Source: Winogradskyella luteola (GTDB lineage: Bacteria; Bacteroidota; Bacteroidia; Flavobacteriales; Flavobacteriaceae). Taken from it: a stretch of 64,000 nucleotides of DNA. A model generated the notes under the pieces. That model worked only from the letters and a program-made list of their open reading frames with translations. It was not told the DNA's origin and did no database searches. The stretch is taken from contig NZ_JAGSPD010000015.1 in assembly GCF_019203985.1 (NCBI RefSeq), positions 16,377 through 80,376 on the forward strand. The letters are read 5' to 3'. This document shows positions 16,462-24,735 of the stretch, piece by piece; position 1 is the stretch's first letter, and every line of letters begins with the position of its first letter. The translations under genes and the position numbers were made by a program.

Positions 16462-16901
16462 TTATCATTACCTCTAATAGCAACTTTGGTTGGTTCAGTG
16501 GCTACTATCGTTTCTTTAGGAATGACTTCAACTGTTTCTGACTTTGGTATATCCTTCAATATTTTTACCACAAAAACAATACGCTTAGGAGATTGTACAG
16601 CCACTAAAACGTGCTTCCCTTTCGGCAGCTTGTTTAGTGGCAATCTATAGTGCGTCGTATCCACGTAAACATCAAAATCCCTCCCATAATCTTTATTAAT
16701 GGAATAGAGGTAATTTATTTTTTTATCACTCTGAAGAATTAATGTGTCTTTGGTCGTATTGAGTTTGTGAATTAGACCTTTGGCCTGAATGTTTTTATTT
16801 TTCTCGAGCTTGGCATAAGGTTGCTGTGCTTGTGCATTAAGTGAAAAGCTCAATAGGAAAATGAGAATAATAACGAGACAGATACGGATTAAATTTTTCA
16901 A
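16458..16901 (-). CDS. Small exported protein of unknown function
   Basis: The 147-residue protein has a signal peptide (IRICLVIILIFLLSFSLNAQA). A beta-rich middle follows (DTLILQSDKKINYLYSIN, YVDTTHYRLPLNKLPKGKHVLVAVQSPKRIVFVVKI in parts) and a low-complexity Thr/Val/Glu tail. No enzyme motif is visible. It overlaps the end of namZ tail to tail. A candidate -7 element (TATGTTTG) lies at 16965-16972, about 64 bp before the start. Confidence 0.7.
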   Translation of the reverse strand: MKNLIRICLVIILIFLLSFSLNAQAQQPYAKLEKNKNIQAKGLIHKLNTTKDTLILQSDKKINYLYSINKDYGRDFDVYVDTTHYRLPLNKLPKGKHVLVAVQSPKRIVFVVKILKDIPKSETVEVIPKETIVATEPTKVAIRGNDN

Positions 16902-16964
16902 TATAGTATAGTATAAGGTTATACAAGAGTTTGTCTACCTCAACACTAATTAATCAATCCATTA

Positions 16965-16972
16965 CAAACATA
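16965..16972 (-). promoter_or_regulatory. Candidate -7 element of the 16458-16901 gene
   Basis: The minus strand reads TATGTTTG, an exact match to TAnnTTTG. It lies in the 161-bp gap between the GDPD gene and this gene. No convincing -33 box was found. Confidence 0.4.
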
Positions 16973-17062
16973 ATTAGTTTAGGGGCTTAGAAAGTAAAAA
17001 ATCCATCAACTACATAAAAACTAGAGGAAACGACTCTTTTTGTTAATAAAATGTTGATAAGT

Positions 17063-17932
17063 CTATTCTGAAAGAATTTTTATTAGCCGATCGGGATAAT
17101 CCGTAATGATTCCATCAACTTCCCAGTGAATCATTTGCTTCATATTATCTTCGCTGTTTATAGTCCATGGAATTACTTGAAAACTTCGACTCTGAAACTC
17201 CCTAACCTCGTTTTGAGTTAGCAGTTTATAATATGGACTTATAATCTCTGGTTTATACGAAAGTTTTTCGAGTTTTGTTTTAATGATTTCGTCTTCATCA
17301 ACCAGTAAAGCTACTTTCATTTTCGGTGCTTGCTTTTTTACTTCCTCAAGGATAGCCAAATCAAAGGATTGAAGGTTAATACGATTAAACATTCCATAAT
17401 CTTTAATTTCATCTAGAACAATTTTCACATAGTTCTCAGGATAAGGTGTATAGATTCCGTAATATTCTACTTTAGACTTAATTTCTACATTGAAATGCAC
17501 ATCAGAACGTTTTGCCTTCACCAATTCAAACACTTCTGAGAGAAGTGGTTTATAGGTTTTAAGTTTTTTTTGATCTGGATATGAAGGATGGAATTTAGAA
17601 CCACAATCGAATTGTTTAATCTCTCGATGCGTCATTTTGTAGAGATTATAATACATATCCATTGAATCAGGGATTTCGTTTCCTTCTGCATTAAAACATA
17701 TAGCACGACTCATAAAAGGCTCGTGAGAAACCACAACTTTGTTATTCTTGGTAATAGCTATATCTAACTCTAGGGTATTTACTCCTAGGTCAATGGCTTT
17801 TTCAAAGGCTGGTAAAGTGTTCTCGGGCAACAAACCTCTGCAGCCTCTATGTCCTTGAATATCGATTTGTTTACCTGAATTGCAACTCATCATTAAGCCT
17901 ATTAGAACGACGGCAAAACTATTCTTCAACAT
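17063..17932 (-). CDS. Glycerophosphodiester phosphodiesterase-like lipoprotein
   Basis: The start at 17932 gives 289 residues with a lipoprotein signal (MLKNSFAVVLIGLMMSC); a start 24 bp earlier lies deeper inside the upstream gene. The GDPD TIM-barrel motifs are clear: IQGHRGCRGLLPENTLPAF (catalytic His-Arg), NTLELDIAITKNNKVVVSHEP (metal-binding Glu/Asp and second His), and VNFNVEIKSK-like strand HFNVEIKSK. It should cleave glycerophosphodiesters to glycerol-3-phosphate and an alcohol. It overlaps the 3' end of the sterol desaturase-like gene by 14 bp, which implies translational coupling. Confidence 0.9.
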   Translation of the reverse strand: MLKNSFAVVLIGLMMSCNSGKQIDIQGHRGCRGLLPENTLPAFEKAIDLGVNTLELDIAITKNNKVVVSHEPFMSRAICFNAEGNEIPDSMDMYYNLYKMTHREIKQFDCGSKFHPSYPDQKKLKTYKPLLSEVFELVKAKRSDVHFNVEIKSKVEYYGIYTPYPENYVKIVLDEIKDYGMFNRINLQSFDLAILEEVKKQAPKMKVALLVDEDEIIKTKLEKLSYKPEIISPYYKLLTQNEVREFQSRSFQVIPWTINSEDNMKQMIHWEVDGIITDYPDRLIKILSE

Positions 17933-18764
17933 CTGCCGAGAGTGTAGGTTTTTCATATTTTTGAAAAGGTTGTTTCAATAATTCGCCAATGTGTCCGTTC
18001 TTTTTTTTATCTGGAAACACATCTACCCCATACACCAATTTTTCACGTTCCATATACATATACGTTCCCAAAAGGCGATCCCAAACACTAAAGATATTAC
18101 CATAATTAGAATCTGTATAAGGCAATCTGTAATGATGATGAATTTTATGCATATCTGGAGAAACAACAATATAGCTCAAAGCTTTATCCAAACGCTTGGA
18201 CATCTTAAGATTGGCATGCGTAAACTGTGAAAAGACTAGGGACAAGGATTGATACAAAAACACTAAAGCAATGGGAGTGCCCACTATAAAAACACCAAAA
18301 AGTGTAAAGAAAAACCGTATTAAACTCTCAATGGGATGATGTCTATTTGCTGTTGTTGTATCTACATTATGATCTGTATGATGCACCAAGTGCACCATCC
18401 AAAGCGGTTTTAATTTATGCTCTACAAAATGTGCTAAATAAGCACCAAAAAAGTCCAATAGCAATACTCCCAACAGAGCATATAACCATAATGGCATATC
18501 CGGTAACCAGTTTATGATACCAAAATTATTAGCCTCGACCCATTTAGAAGTTTCATACAACAGAAATGCAAGTGCAAAATTAATGACTACTGTGGTCAAT
18601 GTAAAAAACAGATTCGGTAAGGCATGCTGCCATTTATTGTATTTAAACTTAAACAATGGCACACCACTTTCAATAATCCAAAACAAAGCCAGTCCTCCGA
18701 CAAGAATGAGGCTTCTGTGCTCCGAAGGAATGGTTTCAAAGTAATTTATAAGGTTTTCCAACAC
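17919..18764 (-). CDS. Sterol desaturase/fatty acid hydroxylase family membrane protein
   Basis: The 281-residue protein has several hydrophobic helices and the histidine clusters of a membrane di-iron enzyme: HFVEH, HLVHHTDH, RHHP and, late, HKIHHH. The family hydroxylates or desaturates lipids such as sterols, carotenoids or fatty acids. The substrate is not predictable. It lies one base from the upstream gene and overlaps the downstream GDPD gene, so the three probably form one operon. Confidence 0.9.
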   Translation of the reverse strand: MLENLINYFETIPSEHRSLILVGGLALFWIIESGVPLFKFKYNKWQHALPNLFFTLTTVVINFALAFLLYETSKWVEANNFGIINWLPDMPLWLYALLGVLLLDFFGAYLAHFVEHKLKPLWMVHLVHHTDHNVDTTTANRHHPIESLIRFFFTLFGVFIVGTPIALVFLYQSLSLVFSQFTHANLKMSKRLDKALSYIVVSPDMHKIHHHYRLPYTDSNYGNIFSVWDRLLGTYMYMEREKLVYGVDVFPDKKKNGHIGELLKQPFQKYEKPTLSADVEE

Positions 18765-18765
18765 A

Positions 18766-19668
18766 TTAAGAATTAAGATTGATTAGCTTCTGTGCTTTTT
18801 TCAAATCTACTGAAGAAATTTTAGATTTCCATATTTCAGCTTTGTCATTATCGCCTAGGCTCATATGCACTGTGTAAAATAAAAATGCCATAAATGCGGT
18901 ATTTGTGTTGTTTATATCTTCTGCATCCATACGTTTTAACAACCTAAGAACCCGTCTTGGTCGCTTTAAAAGCAATAACTGTTGTATCTCTAGTAAATCG
19001 CAACGCTGTTGCAAAACGGCTTGATCTTCTTTAGGTTCTGTTTTGGTTAATAATCGGGCTTCTTTTAAGTAAATTGTAGATAGATCTATAAGATCTTTTC
19101 TTTGGTTTTTATTGATATACATCGTGTAATCCATATACTTTGAAGCCAAGTAATATGCAGAAAAAAAGGTTTTTTCGTTATAATAGCCTTTTAGCTTTGG
19201 AGCTATAAACTCAGTGTTTAATCCATATTTTTGAATAATTTTTGTAATGTTTTCAAGATCTTCCAGATATACATCAGACGCGTTTAAGATGTTACCGTTT
19301 ATATCCATAATCTTTATGGAATTGTCGTTAAACTTATCGATATATTTTTGACTACGCTTACCTTTTATTTCATAATACATTGATCCGTATTTATTCTCAC
19401 TAACTATCACAGGTATAAAGTATTTCCAAATTAAAGGACTTATATATTCGTCGGTGAACAAATTCTCAATAAACACGGTTCTTCCTTTATCATCATTTAC
19501 AAAAACCGGATAAGTGTATTCTGTGGTACCTTCCCAAACCATAAGCACCATTTTATTCTCTACCATTGCCAACTTTTGGGCGATGTCTAAATTCGTCATC
19601 CACGCCTGGGAAAAAGATAGGTTAAAAGTAAAAAGGATAAATAGTGATTTTATAAGAAGGCTTTTCAT
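18766..19668 (-). CDS. Exported thioredoxin-like protein without redox cysteines
   Basis: The 300-residue protein has a signal peptide (LLIKSLFILFTFNLSFSQA) and an N-terminal region resembling a thioredoxin-like domain (AQKLAMVENKMVLMVWEG), but no CxxC. The second half is helical with Lys/Arg/Leu-rich repeats (LLLLKRPRRVLRLLKRM). I do not recognise a characterised family. It heads the three-gene set with the desaturase-like and GDPD genes, which hints at a membrane-lipid setting, but that is inference. Confidence 0.6.
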   Translation of the reverse strand: MKSLLIKSLFILFTFNLSFSQAWMTNLDIAQKLAMVENKMVLMVWEGTTEYTYPVFVNDDKGRTVFIENLFTDEYISPLIWKYFIPVIVSENKYGSMYYEIKGKRSQKYIDKFNDNSIKIMDINGNILNASDVYLEDLENITKIIQKYGLNTEFIAPKLKGYYNEKTFFSAYYLASKYMDYTMYINKNQRKDLIDLSTIYLKEARLLTKTEPKEDQAVLQQRCDLLEIQQLLLLKRPRRVLRLLKRMDAEDINNTNTAFMAFLFYTVHMSLGDNDKAEIWKSKISSVDLKKAQKLINLNS

Positions 19669-19719
19669 AGCTATATTTTTATTCTGAACTGTATCAAAAA
19701 TTATTCCGAAGAAATGGTA

Positions 19720-20214
19720 TTACAATTGAATTCTTTTTTTCATGGCTTCCACAATATTAAAAGCCGCAGGACAAATGGCCACATTCTTTAACGTGAGGTT
19801 AGAAATTTGCTGAAACTTCTTTCTATCCGTATGCGGAAATTCCCGGCATGCTTTTGGTCTTACCTCATAAATGGAACAGTAATTATCTGCACCCAAAAAT
19901 GCACATGGAACAGACTGCAAAACATAATCGTTCTCTTCATCTAAACGAAGATAAGTTTCTATAAACTTCTGCTCCTTCATTCTAAAAAACTTGGCAATAC
20001 GACTAATATCTTTATCCATAAAAAGTGGGCCAGTAGTTTTACAGCAGTTGGCACATTCTAAGCAGTCGGTACGTTCAAATTCTTCTTCGTGCAACTCTTG
20101 CATAATGTAATCTAACTGTTTTGGCGGCTTTTTTTTAAGCTTGGTAAAAAAGCTTTTGTTTTCCTTATGCTTATCTTTGGCAAGCTTGGTTAGATTATTG
20201 ATTTGTTCTTGCAT
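19720..20214 (-). CDS. YkgJ-family cysteine-cluster protein
   Basis: The 164-residue protein carries the CxxxC/CxxCC cluster: CLECANCCK at about residue 56, then C at SVPCAFLG, C in YCSIYEVRPKACREFPH, and a later C (AICPAAF). The pattern fits the YkgJ family, thought to bind zinc or an Fe-S cluster; no biochemical role is established. The gene stands alone and diverges from the methyltransferase gene on the plus strand. Confidence 0.85.
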   Translation of the reverse strand: MQEQINNLTKLAKDKHKENKSFFTKLKKKPPKQLDYIMQELHEEEFERTDCLECANCCKTTGPLFMDKDISRIAKFFRMKEQKFIETYLRLDEENDYVLQSVPCAFLGADNYCSIYEVRPKACREFPHTDRKKFQQISNLTLKNVAICPAAFNIVEAMKKRIQL

Positions 20215-20272
20215 ATTGTAAAGATAGTTAGAATGAGAAGTTGAATCAAATTCAGCATGACAAAAATTTGAT

Positions 20273-20965
20273 ATGAAAGATGTCTTCGGAAAGGCTTTAT
20301 TAGATTATTATCACGAAAATCATTTTGAAGATATCGTCACTTGGACCAATATCTCTGATAAAGATATTTTGCCACTTCTCTATTTATTCAGAAGTTTTTC
20401 TGAAATGCCTAAACTAGAAAAAGAAGCTTTAAGATTATGCAAAGGTACTATTCTCGATGTAGGCTGTGGATCTGGCTCCCATTCACTTTGGCTACAAAAC
20501 AAGGGTTTTAATGTAAAAGCGATTGATCGTTCTAGAGGTGCCATTGAGGTAGCGCAACAGCGTGGTGTATTAAATACCGAATTGAAATCTTTATTGGACG
20601 AAACCGATACTTTTGATACTATTTTACTTTTAATGAATGGCACAGGAATCTTTCAAGAGGTTTCTCAAGTTTCTAAATACTTAAGGCATTTAAAATCTCT
20701 TTTAAGACCCAACGGACAAATTCTTATGGATTCTTCGGATATTTCATATATGTATAGTGATGGATTTGAAGCTGAAATTAAATCCGAAAGCAGATATTAT
20801 GGAGAACTCGATTATTATATTAGTTACAAAGGTGAAGAAGAAGTCCCTATGAAATGGTTGTATCTCGATTTTGAAACCTTAAAAACAGCTTGTTTAACAT
20901 TAGGATTACGCTGTGAAAAAGTTTTGGATGGTAAACATTTTGATTATTTGGCCAGACTATCTTAA
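20273..20965 (+). CDS. Class I SAM-dependent methyltransferase
   Basis: The 230-residue protein has motif I ILDVGCGSGSHSLWLQ (about residues 61-76), the acidic ribose-binding residue in NVKAIDRS, and a post-motif FDTILLLMNGTGIF. The rest is the Rossmann fold. The substrate is unknown. It ends 11 bp before the end of the convergent amidohydrolase gene and has no operon partner. Confidence 0.88.
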   Translation: MKDVFGKALLDYYHENHFEDIVTWTNISDKDILPLLYLFRSFSEMPKLEKEALRLCKGTILDVGCGSGSHSLWLQNKGFNVKAIDRSRGAIEVAQQRGVLNTELKSLLDETDTFDTILLLMNGTGIFQEVSQVSKYLRHLKSLLRPNGQILMDSSDISYMYSDGFEAEIKSESRYYGELDYYISYKGEEEVPMKWLYLDFETLKTACLTLGLRCEKVLDGKHFDYLARLS

Positions 20966-20976
20966 GTTATAATAGA

Positions 20977-22593
20977 CTACTGCTTTTCACCACCCACAAA
21001 AATCTTTAGTACTTTTATATTAGGAATTTCACTAACATCAACCGTCATTATATCTTTATCTAAAATGATAAAATCGGCAAACTTGCCAGCTTCGATACTT
21101 CCTTTTTCGTTCTCTTCAAAATTAGAGTAGGCTGCCCAAATGGTCATACCTTTTAGGGTTTCTTCTCTAGATAAGGCATTTTCCATCTGAAAACCTCCTT
21201 CAGGATATTGCTCTAAATCTTGCCTTGCAACAGCGGCATAGAAAGTTAAAAACGGACTCACACGTTCAACAGGAAAATCAGTACCTAAGGCAACTTTTCC
21301 GTAAGCTTCCAACAATTTTTTATAAGCATAAGCACCTTTAATACGCTCATTGCCCACTCTATCTTCAGCCCAGTACATGTCACTGGTTGCATGTGTTGGT
21401 TGTATAGATGGCATAACATTTTTGTACAAATCGAAATCTTCTGGTGATACTACCTGTGCATGCTCTACTCGCCAACGTCTATCGTCTTTACCTGTCAATA
21501 CTTTATTATACGTTTGCAATACAGCTAGATTTGCCGAATCTCCAATGGCATGCGTATTCATTTGATAATCTGAGTCAGCAATACGCATAGCTGCTTTCTC
21601 AAAAGTATTTAAATCGGTAAGCAACAAACCTAAATGTTCTGGTTTATCACTATAAGGTTTTTTGAGCATAGCACCTCTAGAGCCCAAAGCGCCATCTGCA
21701 TAAAACTTAAACGAACGCACATTTAGTCGTTCAGTTTTTATAACACCCTTATCTAAAAAATAATCTAAATGCTCTGGCGTATACGATACCATGGCATAAA
21801 TACGCATCTTAAGATCGCCTGATTGATGTAAGCTATCGATGATCTCAATAGATGATTTACTCAATCCAGCATCATCAACAGTTGTTAAACCTAAATCGAA
21901 GCAAATTCTCTGAGCTTCCAATAAGGCTTCCACATTATCCTTTCGGGATGGTTTTGGCCAAAAATCCATTACTAAGCGTTCTGCATTGTCAACTAAAACA
22001 CCAGTAAGTTTTCCATTTTCAACAACCACCTCTCCTCCATCAATTTTACTATTAATTGTTACTTTCCCTAAATCTAAAGCAGCTTGATTACACAAAATGG
22101 CATGACCATCAATTCGTGTTAATGCAATCGGTGTATTTGGATATAGTTTGTCTAATAACGTTTTGTTTGGAAATGACTTATCTTCCCAATCGTTTTGATC
22201 CCAACCACGTCCTAAAATAAAAGCTTTATTGTGCTTATTCTGAAAATCTAACACGCGTTTTACAACATCTACAAAGCTTTTGGTTCCCACCAAATCGACA
22301 GCTTGTTGGTTGTAACCCAAGCCCAAAAAATGACAATGTGCATCTATAAAGCCTGGCAACAGTGTTTTTCCGTCTGCATCTAATGTATCTACAGAACGGT
22401 AAGTTTCTTCAATATTTTTAGTTGTACCTACAGCTAAAATTTTGCCATCTTTTACAGCTAAGGCTTCTGCTTTACTAAAACTATCATCTACAGTATAGAT
22501 ATTGGCGTTTGTAACAATTAAATCAACTTGCTGTTTTTCTTTTTGGCATGAAAAAATTGTTATAAGTGCAAGAATTGAGAGTAGCTTTTTCAT
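20977..22593 (-). CDS. Amidohydrolase-family lipoprotein (YtcJ-like)
   Basis: The 538-residue protein has a lipoprotein signal (LLSILALITIFSC) and the metal-dependent amidohydrolase fold: GFIDAHCHFLGLG near residue 78 (HxH metal site), a mid-chain YADGALGSRGA, MNTHAIGD, RRWRVEHAQVVSPED and ALGTDFPVE (last metal Asp). The YtcJ/NfdA-type group acts on N-acyl or N-formyl amides. The natural substrate here cannot be named. It is followed by no co-directional gene; its upstream region is the 324-bp spacer at 22594-22917. Confidence 0.88.
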   Translation of the reverse strand: MKKLLSILALITIFSCQKEKQQVDLIVTNANIYTVDDSFSKAEALAVKDGKILAVGTTKNIEETYRSVDTLDADGKTLLPGFIDAHCHFLGLGYNQQAVDLVGTKSFVDVVKRVLDFQNKHNKAFILGRGWDQNDWEDKSFPNKTLLDKLYPNTPIALTRIDGHAILCNQAALDLGKVTINSKIDGGEVVVENGKLTGVLVDNAERLVMDFWPKPSRKDNVEALLEAQRICFDLGLTTVDDAGLSKSSIEIIDSLHQSGDLKMRIYAMVSYTPEHLDYFLDKGVIKTERLNVRSFKFYADGALGSRGAMLKKPYSDKPEHLGLLLTDLNTFEKAAMRIADSDYQMNTHAIGDSANLAVLQTYNKVLTGKDDRRWRVEHAQVVSPEDFDLYKNVMPSIQPTHATSDMYWAEDRVGNERIKGAYAYKKLLEAYGKVALGTDFPVERVSPFLTFYAAVARQDLEQYPEGGFQMENALSREETLKGMTIWAAYSNFEENEKGSIEAGKFADFIILDKDIMTVDVSEIPNIKVLKIFVGGEKQ

Positions 22594-22613
22594 TTAATAG
22601 TGAACTAATTTTA

Positions 22614-22635
22614 AGGTCTCGACTACGCTCGACCT
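22614..22635. repeat. Dispersed hairpin element, copy 6
   Basis: Arms AGGTC and GACCT enclose the loop TCGACTACGCTC exactly. The arms differ completely from copy 1 yet pair fully. Confidence 0.7.
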
Positions 22636-22858
22636 CACAGTGGGTTTTATTACGAATAGTAAAAATAAGAAATTGCTTTCTAACCTAATTTCGATTATTA
22701 ATCGCACTAATTTTAATTAACTCATATTATACAGGTTAAAAAAACCTTGCATGATATTTACATCTAACACCATGTACTGATAAACGATTGGTTATAAAAC
22801 AATAAATATGAAAGAGCTTTCTAAAAAAATCAAATTGATAATAGTCTACCTACAGCCT

Positions 22859-22880
22859 GCATTTCAACTTCACTCAATGC
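22859..22880. repeat. Dispersed hairpin element, copy 7
   Basis: Arms GCATT and AATGC enclose the loop TCAACTTCACTC. It lies about 40 bp past the stop of the beta-barrel gene. Confidence 0.65.
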
Positions 22881-22917
22881 CCAACAACATTAAAAATTAA
22901 TAAGCTCTTGTTTAAAC

Positions 22918-24663
22918 TTAAAAGTCGAATTGATAGGTCGCTCCTACCAAAGCTTGAATTCCTTGTACCGGGAAATTAAGATAACGTTGGTAATCTTGGT
23001 TTAAGATATTGTTCGCCTTTGCAAAAACCGATAATTGGTCATTGATTTTATAACCTAAATATGCATTGGCATCAAAATAACTGTCTAAAGTTATAGTATT
23101 CGTTATGGGGCTTCCAACAAACGAACCAACAAACGATTGTCTATCTTTTCGCTCCCCAACATAAAATGCACTAGCGCCAGCAAACCATTGTTCAGAAATT
23201 TGAACATCCATGAATACAGAACCTGTAATATCAGGTAGATTCCAAGCTTCATCTTGTGCATCTGTATTATAATTAAAATATTCTCCTTTAAATCCGAGCG
23301 TAAAATTTCTGTTGATATCAATATTTAACTCACCTGCAACTGAGAAAGTATTAACATCGTCATATACCAAACCAAAAGAGTTTCCAAATTGATATTGTAT
23401 CTCTTCTGAAGTACCAAGAGGCTCAGAAACAATATCATTTGCTTTGTACAGTGCCTTGTTTTCTTCAGCATAATAATTACCTCTTATATTATAACTTACA
23501 CTATTAGACAATTTTCCTTTAAAACCGATAAAACCATTGTAGCGTTGATCCGTTGGAGCTATAAATAAGGTTGGAGACACAAATGGGTTTTCGTTGGCAA
23601 AATCATAATATGAGTTTTGCTGTAATTGACCTGTAATACCACCATAGGCTATCAAAATTTCATCAACCAAGCGGTAAGACGCATCAATATTTGGATAAAT
23701 AAAGAATTTATTGTCGCTTAACTCAGTATCGTTGAGGTAAACTAACCGCAAACCTAAATTAACGGTTAAATCATCTTGCTTTAGCTGATACGATGGTGAT
23801 AAACCAAACGTAACATTACCGTAATTGATTTCACTGGTATTTTCAAAATTGGTATCAAAACTTCCTCCAATGTAATCGATATAAAATTCAGCATTAATTT
23901 CTTCATCTCTCAGCGCAACGTCAAAACTTGTTTTAGCTATAAATCTATTTTCACCAGAATCCCTATCATCACCGAAACGTCTAAAACGCACACTACCGTC
24001 TTTAATTATGGCATCATCAAACTTTAGTTTTCCGCCCAAATTAAAACCTGTAAAAGTGTGCCTGGTATCGTCTTCATCACCGGGTGCTTCAGTAAAAAAT
24101 CCCTCTGGCAAACCATACCAATTATAGGTTTGTATATCGAAACCTCCGTCGACTTTCCACGAAAAATCTCTTAGTTTTTGTGAGTAATGCGCATTTAAAT
24201 TGGTTTTACTAAAGTTATCGTCTAAAAGTACATCGTCAATACCTCCTTGCGAAGAATGGTGACTAAAATAGCCGCCAACATTTTCCGTGCTACTCAACTC
24301 ATGATTAAGAAAAACTTCACCTAAAATCGTGGTATACGTTCCAACACCAAGCGACGCATAATTATCGTACAGTTTTACAGCTTTTGCTTTATCTACATTA
24401 GCTGCTTTGCCTTTTGCAGGTGTGAATGTAGACGCTACAGGAATAGAAAATATATTATACTTTACTTGCTTTTTCTTTACGGTATTGGAATCGTTTAATT
24501 TTGGTGTATCCTTAATTTTAAAGGCATCGGAAATTGTGGGCTTGTAAGGTGTTACCACGTTTACGACTTGGTCGTCAATTGTGTCTTTGGTACGTTCTTG
24601 TGCCCATAATAATGATATGCTACTCGATATGGTGATTATAAAAATTAAAAACTTGATTTTCAT
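22918..24663 (-). CDS. TonB-receptor-like outer-membrane beta-barrel protein
   Basis: The 581-residue protein has a signal peptide (KFLIFIITISSSISLLWAQ), a short periplasmic segment with VVNVVTPYKPTISDAFKI, and then alternating amphipathic strands to the C-terminus (QDYQRYLNFPVQGIQALVGATYQFDF in parts), ending in an aromatic residue, as outer-membrane barrels do. NDQLSVFAKANNILNQDYQRY is typical of TonB-dependent receptors, but a full plug domain is missing, so it is a receptor-like barrel rather than a standard transporter. It lies 72 bp downstream of the giant TPR gene, likely the same operon. Confidence 0.78.
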   Translation of the reverse strand: MKIKFLIFIITISSSISLLWAQERTKDTIDDQVVNVVTPYKPTISDAFKIKDTPKLNDSNTVKKKQVKYNIFSIPVASTFTPAKGKAANVDKAKAVKLYDNYASLGVGTYTTILGEVFLNHELSSTENVGGYFSHHSSQGGIDDVLLDDNFSKTNLNAHYSQKLRDFSWKVDGGFDIQTYNWYGLPEGFFTEAPGDEDDTRHTFTGFNLGGKLKFDDAIIKDGSVRFRRFGDDRDSGENRFIAKTSFDVALRDEEINAEFYIDYIGGSFDTNFENTSEINYGNVTFGLSPSYQLKQDDLTVNLGLRLVYLNDTELSDNKFFIYPNIDASYRLVDEILIAYGGITGQLQQNSYYDFANENPFVSPTLFIAPTDQRYNGFIGFKGKLSNSVSYNIRGNYYAEENKALYKANDIVSEPLGTSEEIQYQFGNSFGLVYDDVNTFSVAGELNIDINRNFTLGFKGEYFNYNTDAQDEAWNLPDITGSVFMDVQISEQWFAGASAFYVGERKDRQSFVGSFVGSPITNTITLDSYFDANAYLGYKINDQLSVFAKANNILNQDYQRYLNFPVQGIQALVGATYQFDF

Positions 24664-24735
24664 ATTTGATGTTTTGATTAGAGTTCAACTAGACTTAGAC
24701 TTGCACTCAGCCTAACATTTGATTAATCACTGCCC

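Larger units (their letters stand above)
22594..22917. other. 324-bp non-coding spacer with two hairpin elements
   Basis: No gene is visible. Copies 6 and 7 of the dispersed hairpin element lie near its two ends. A short hairpin (AGGTT/AACCT) sits near 22738-22753. AGAGCTTT at about 22812 and AAGCTCTT near 22905 could pair over a long loop. The promoter of the amidohydrolase gene must lie here, but no clear TAnnTTTG was identified. Confidence 0.5.
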
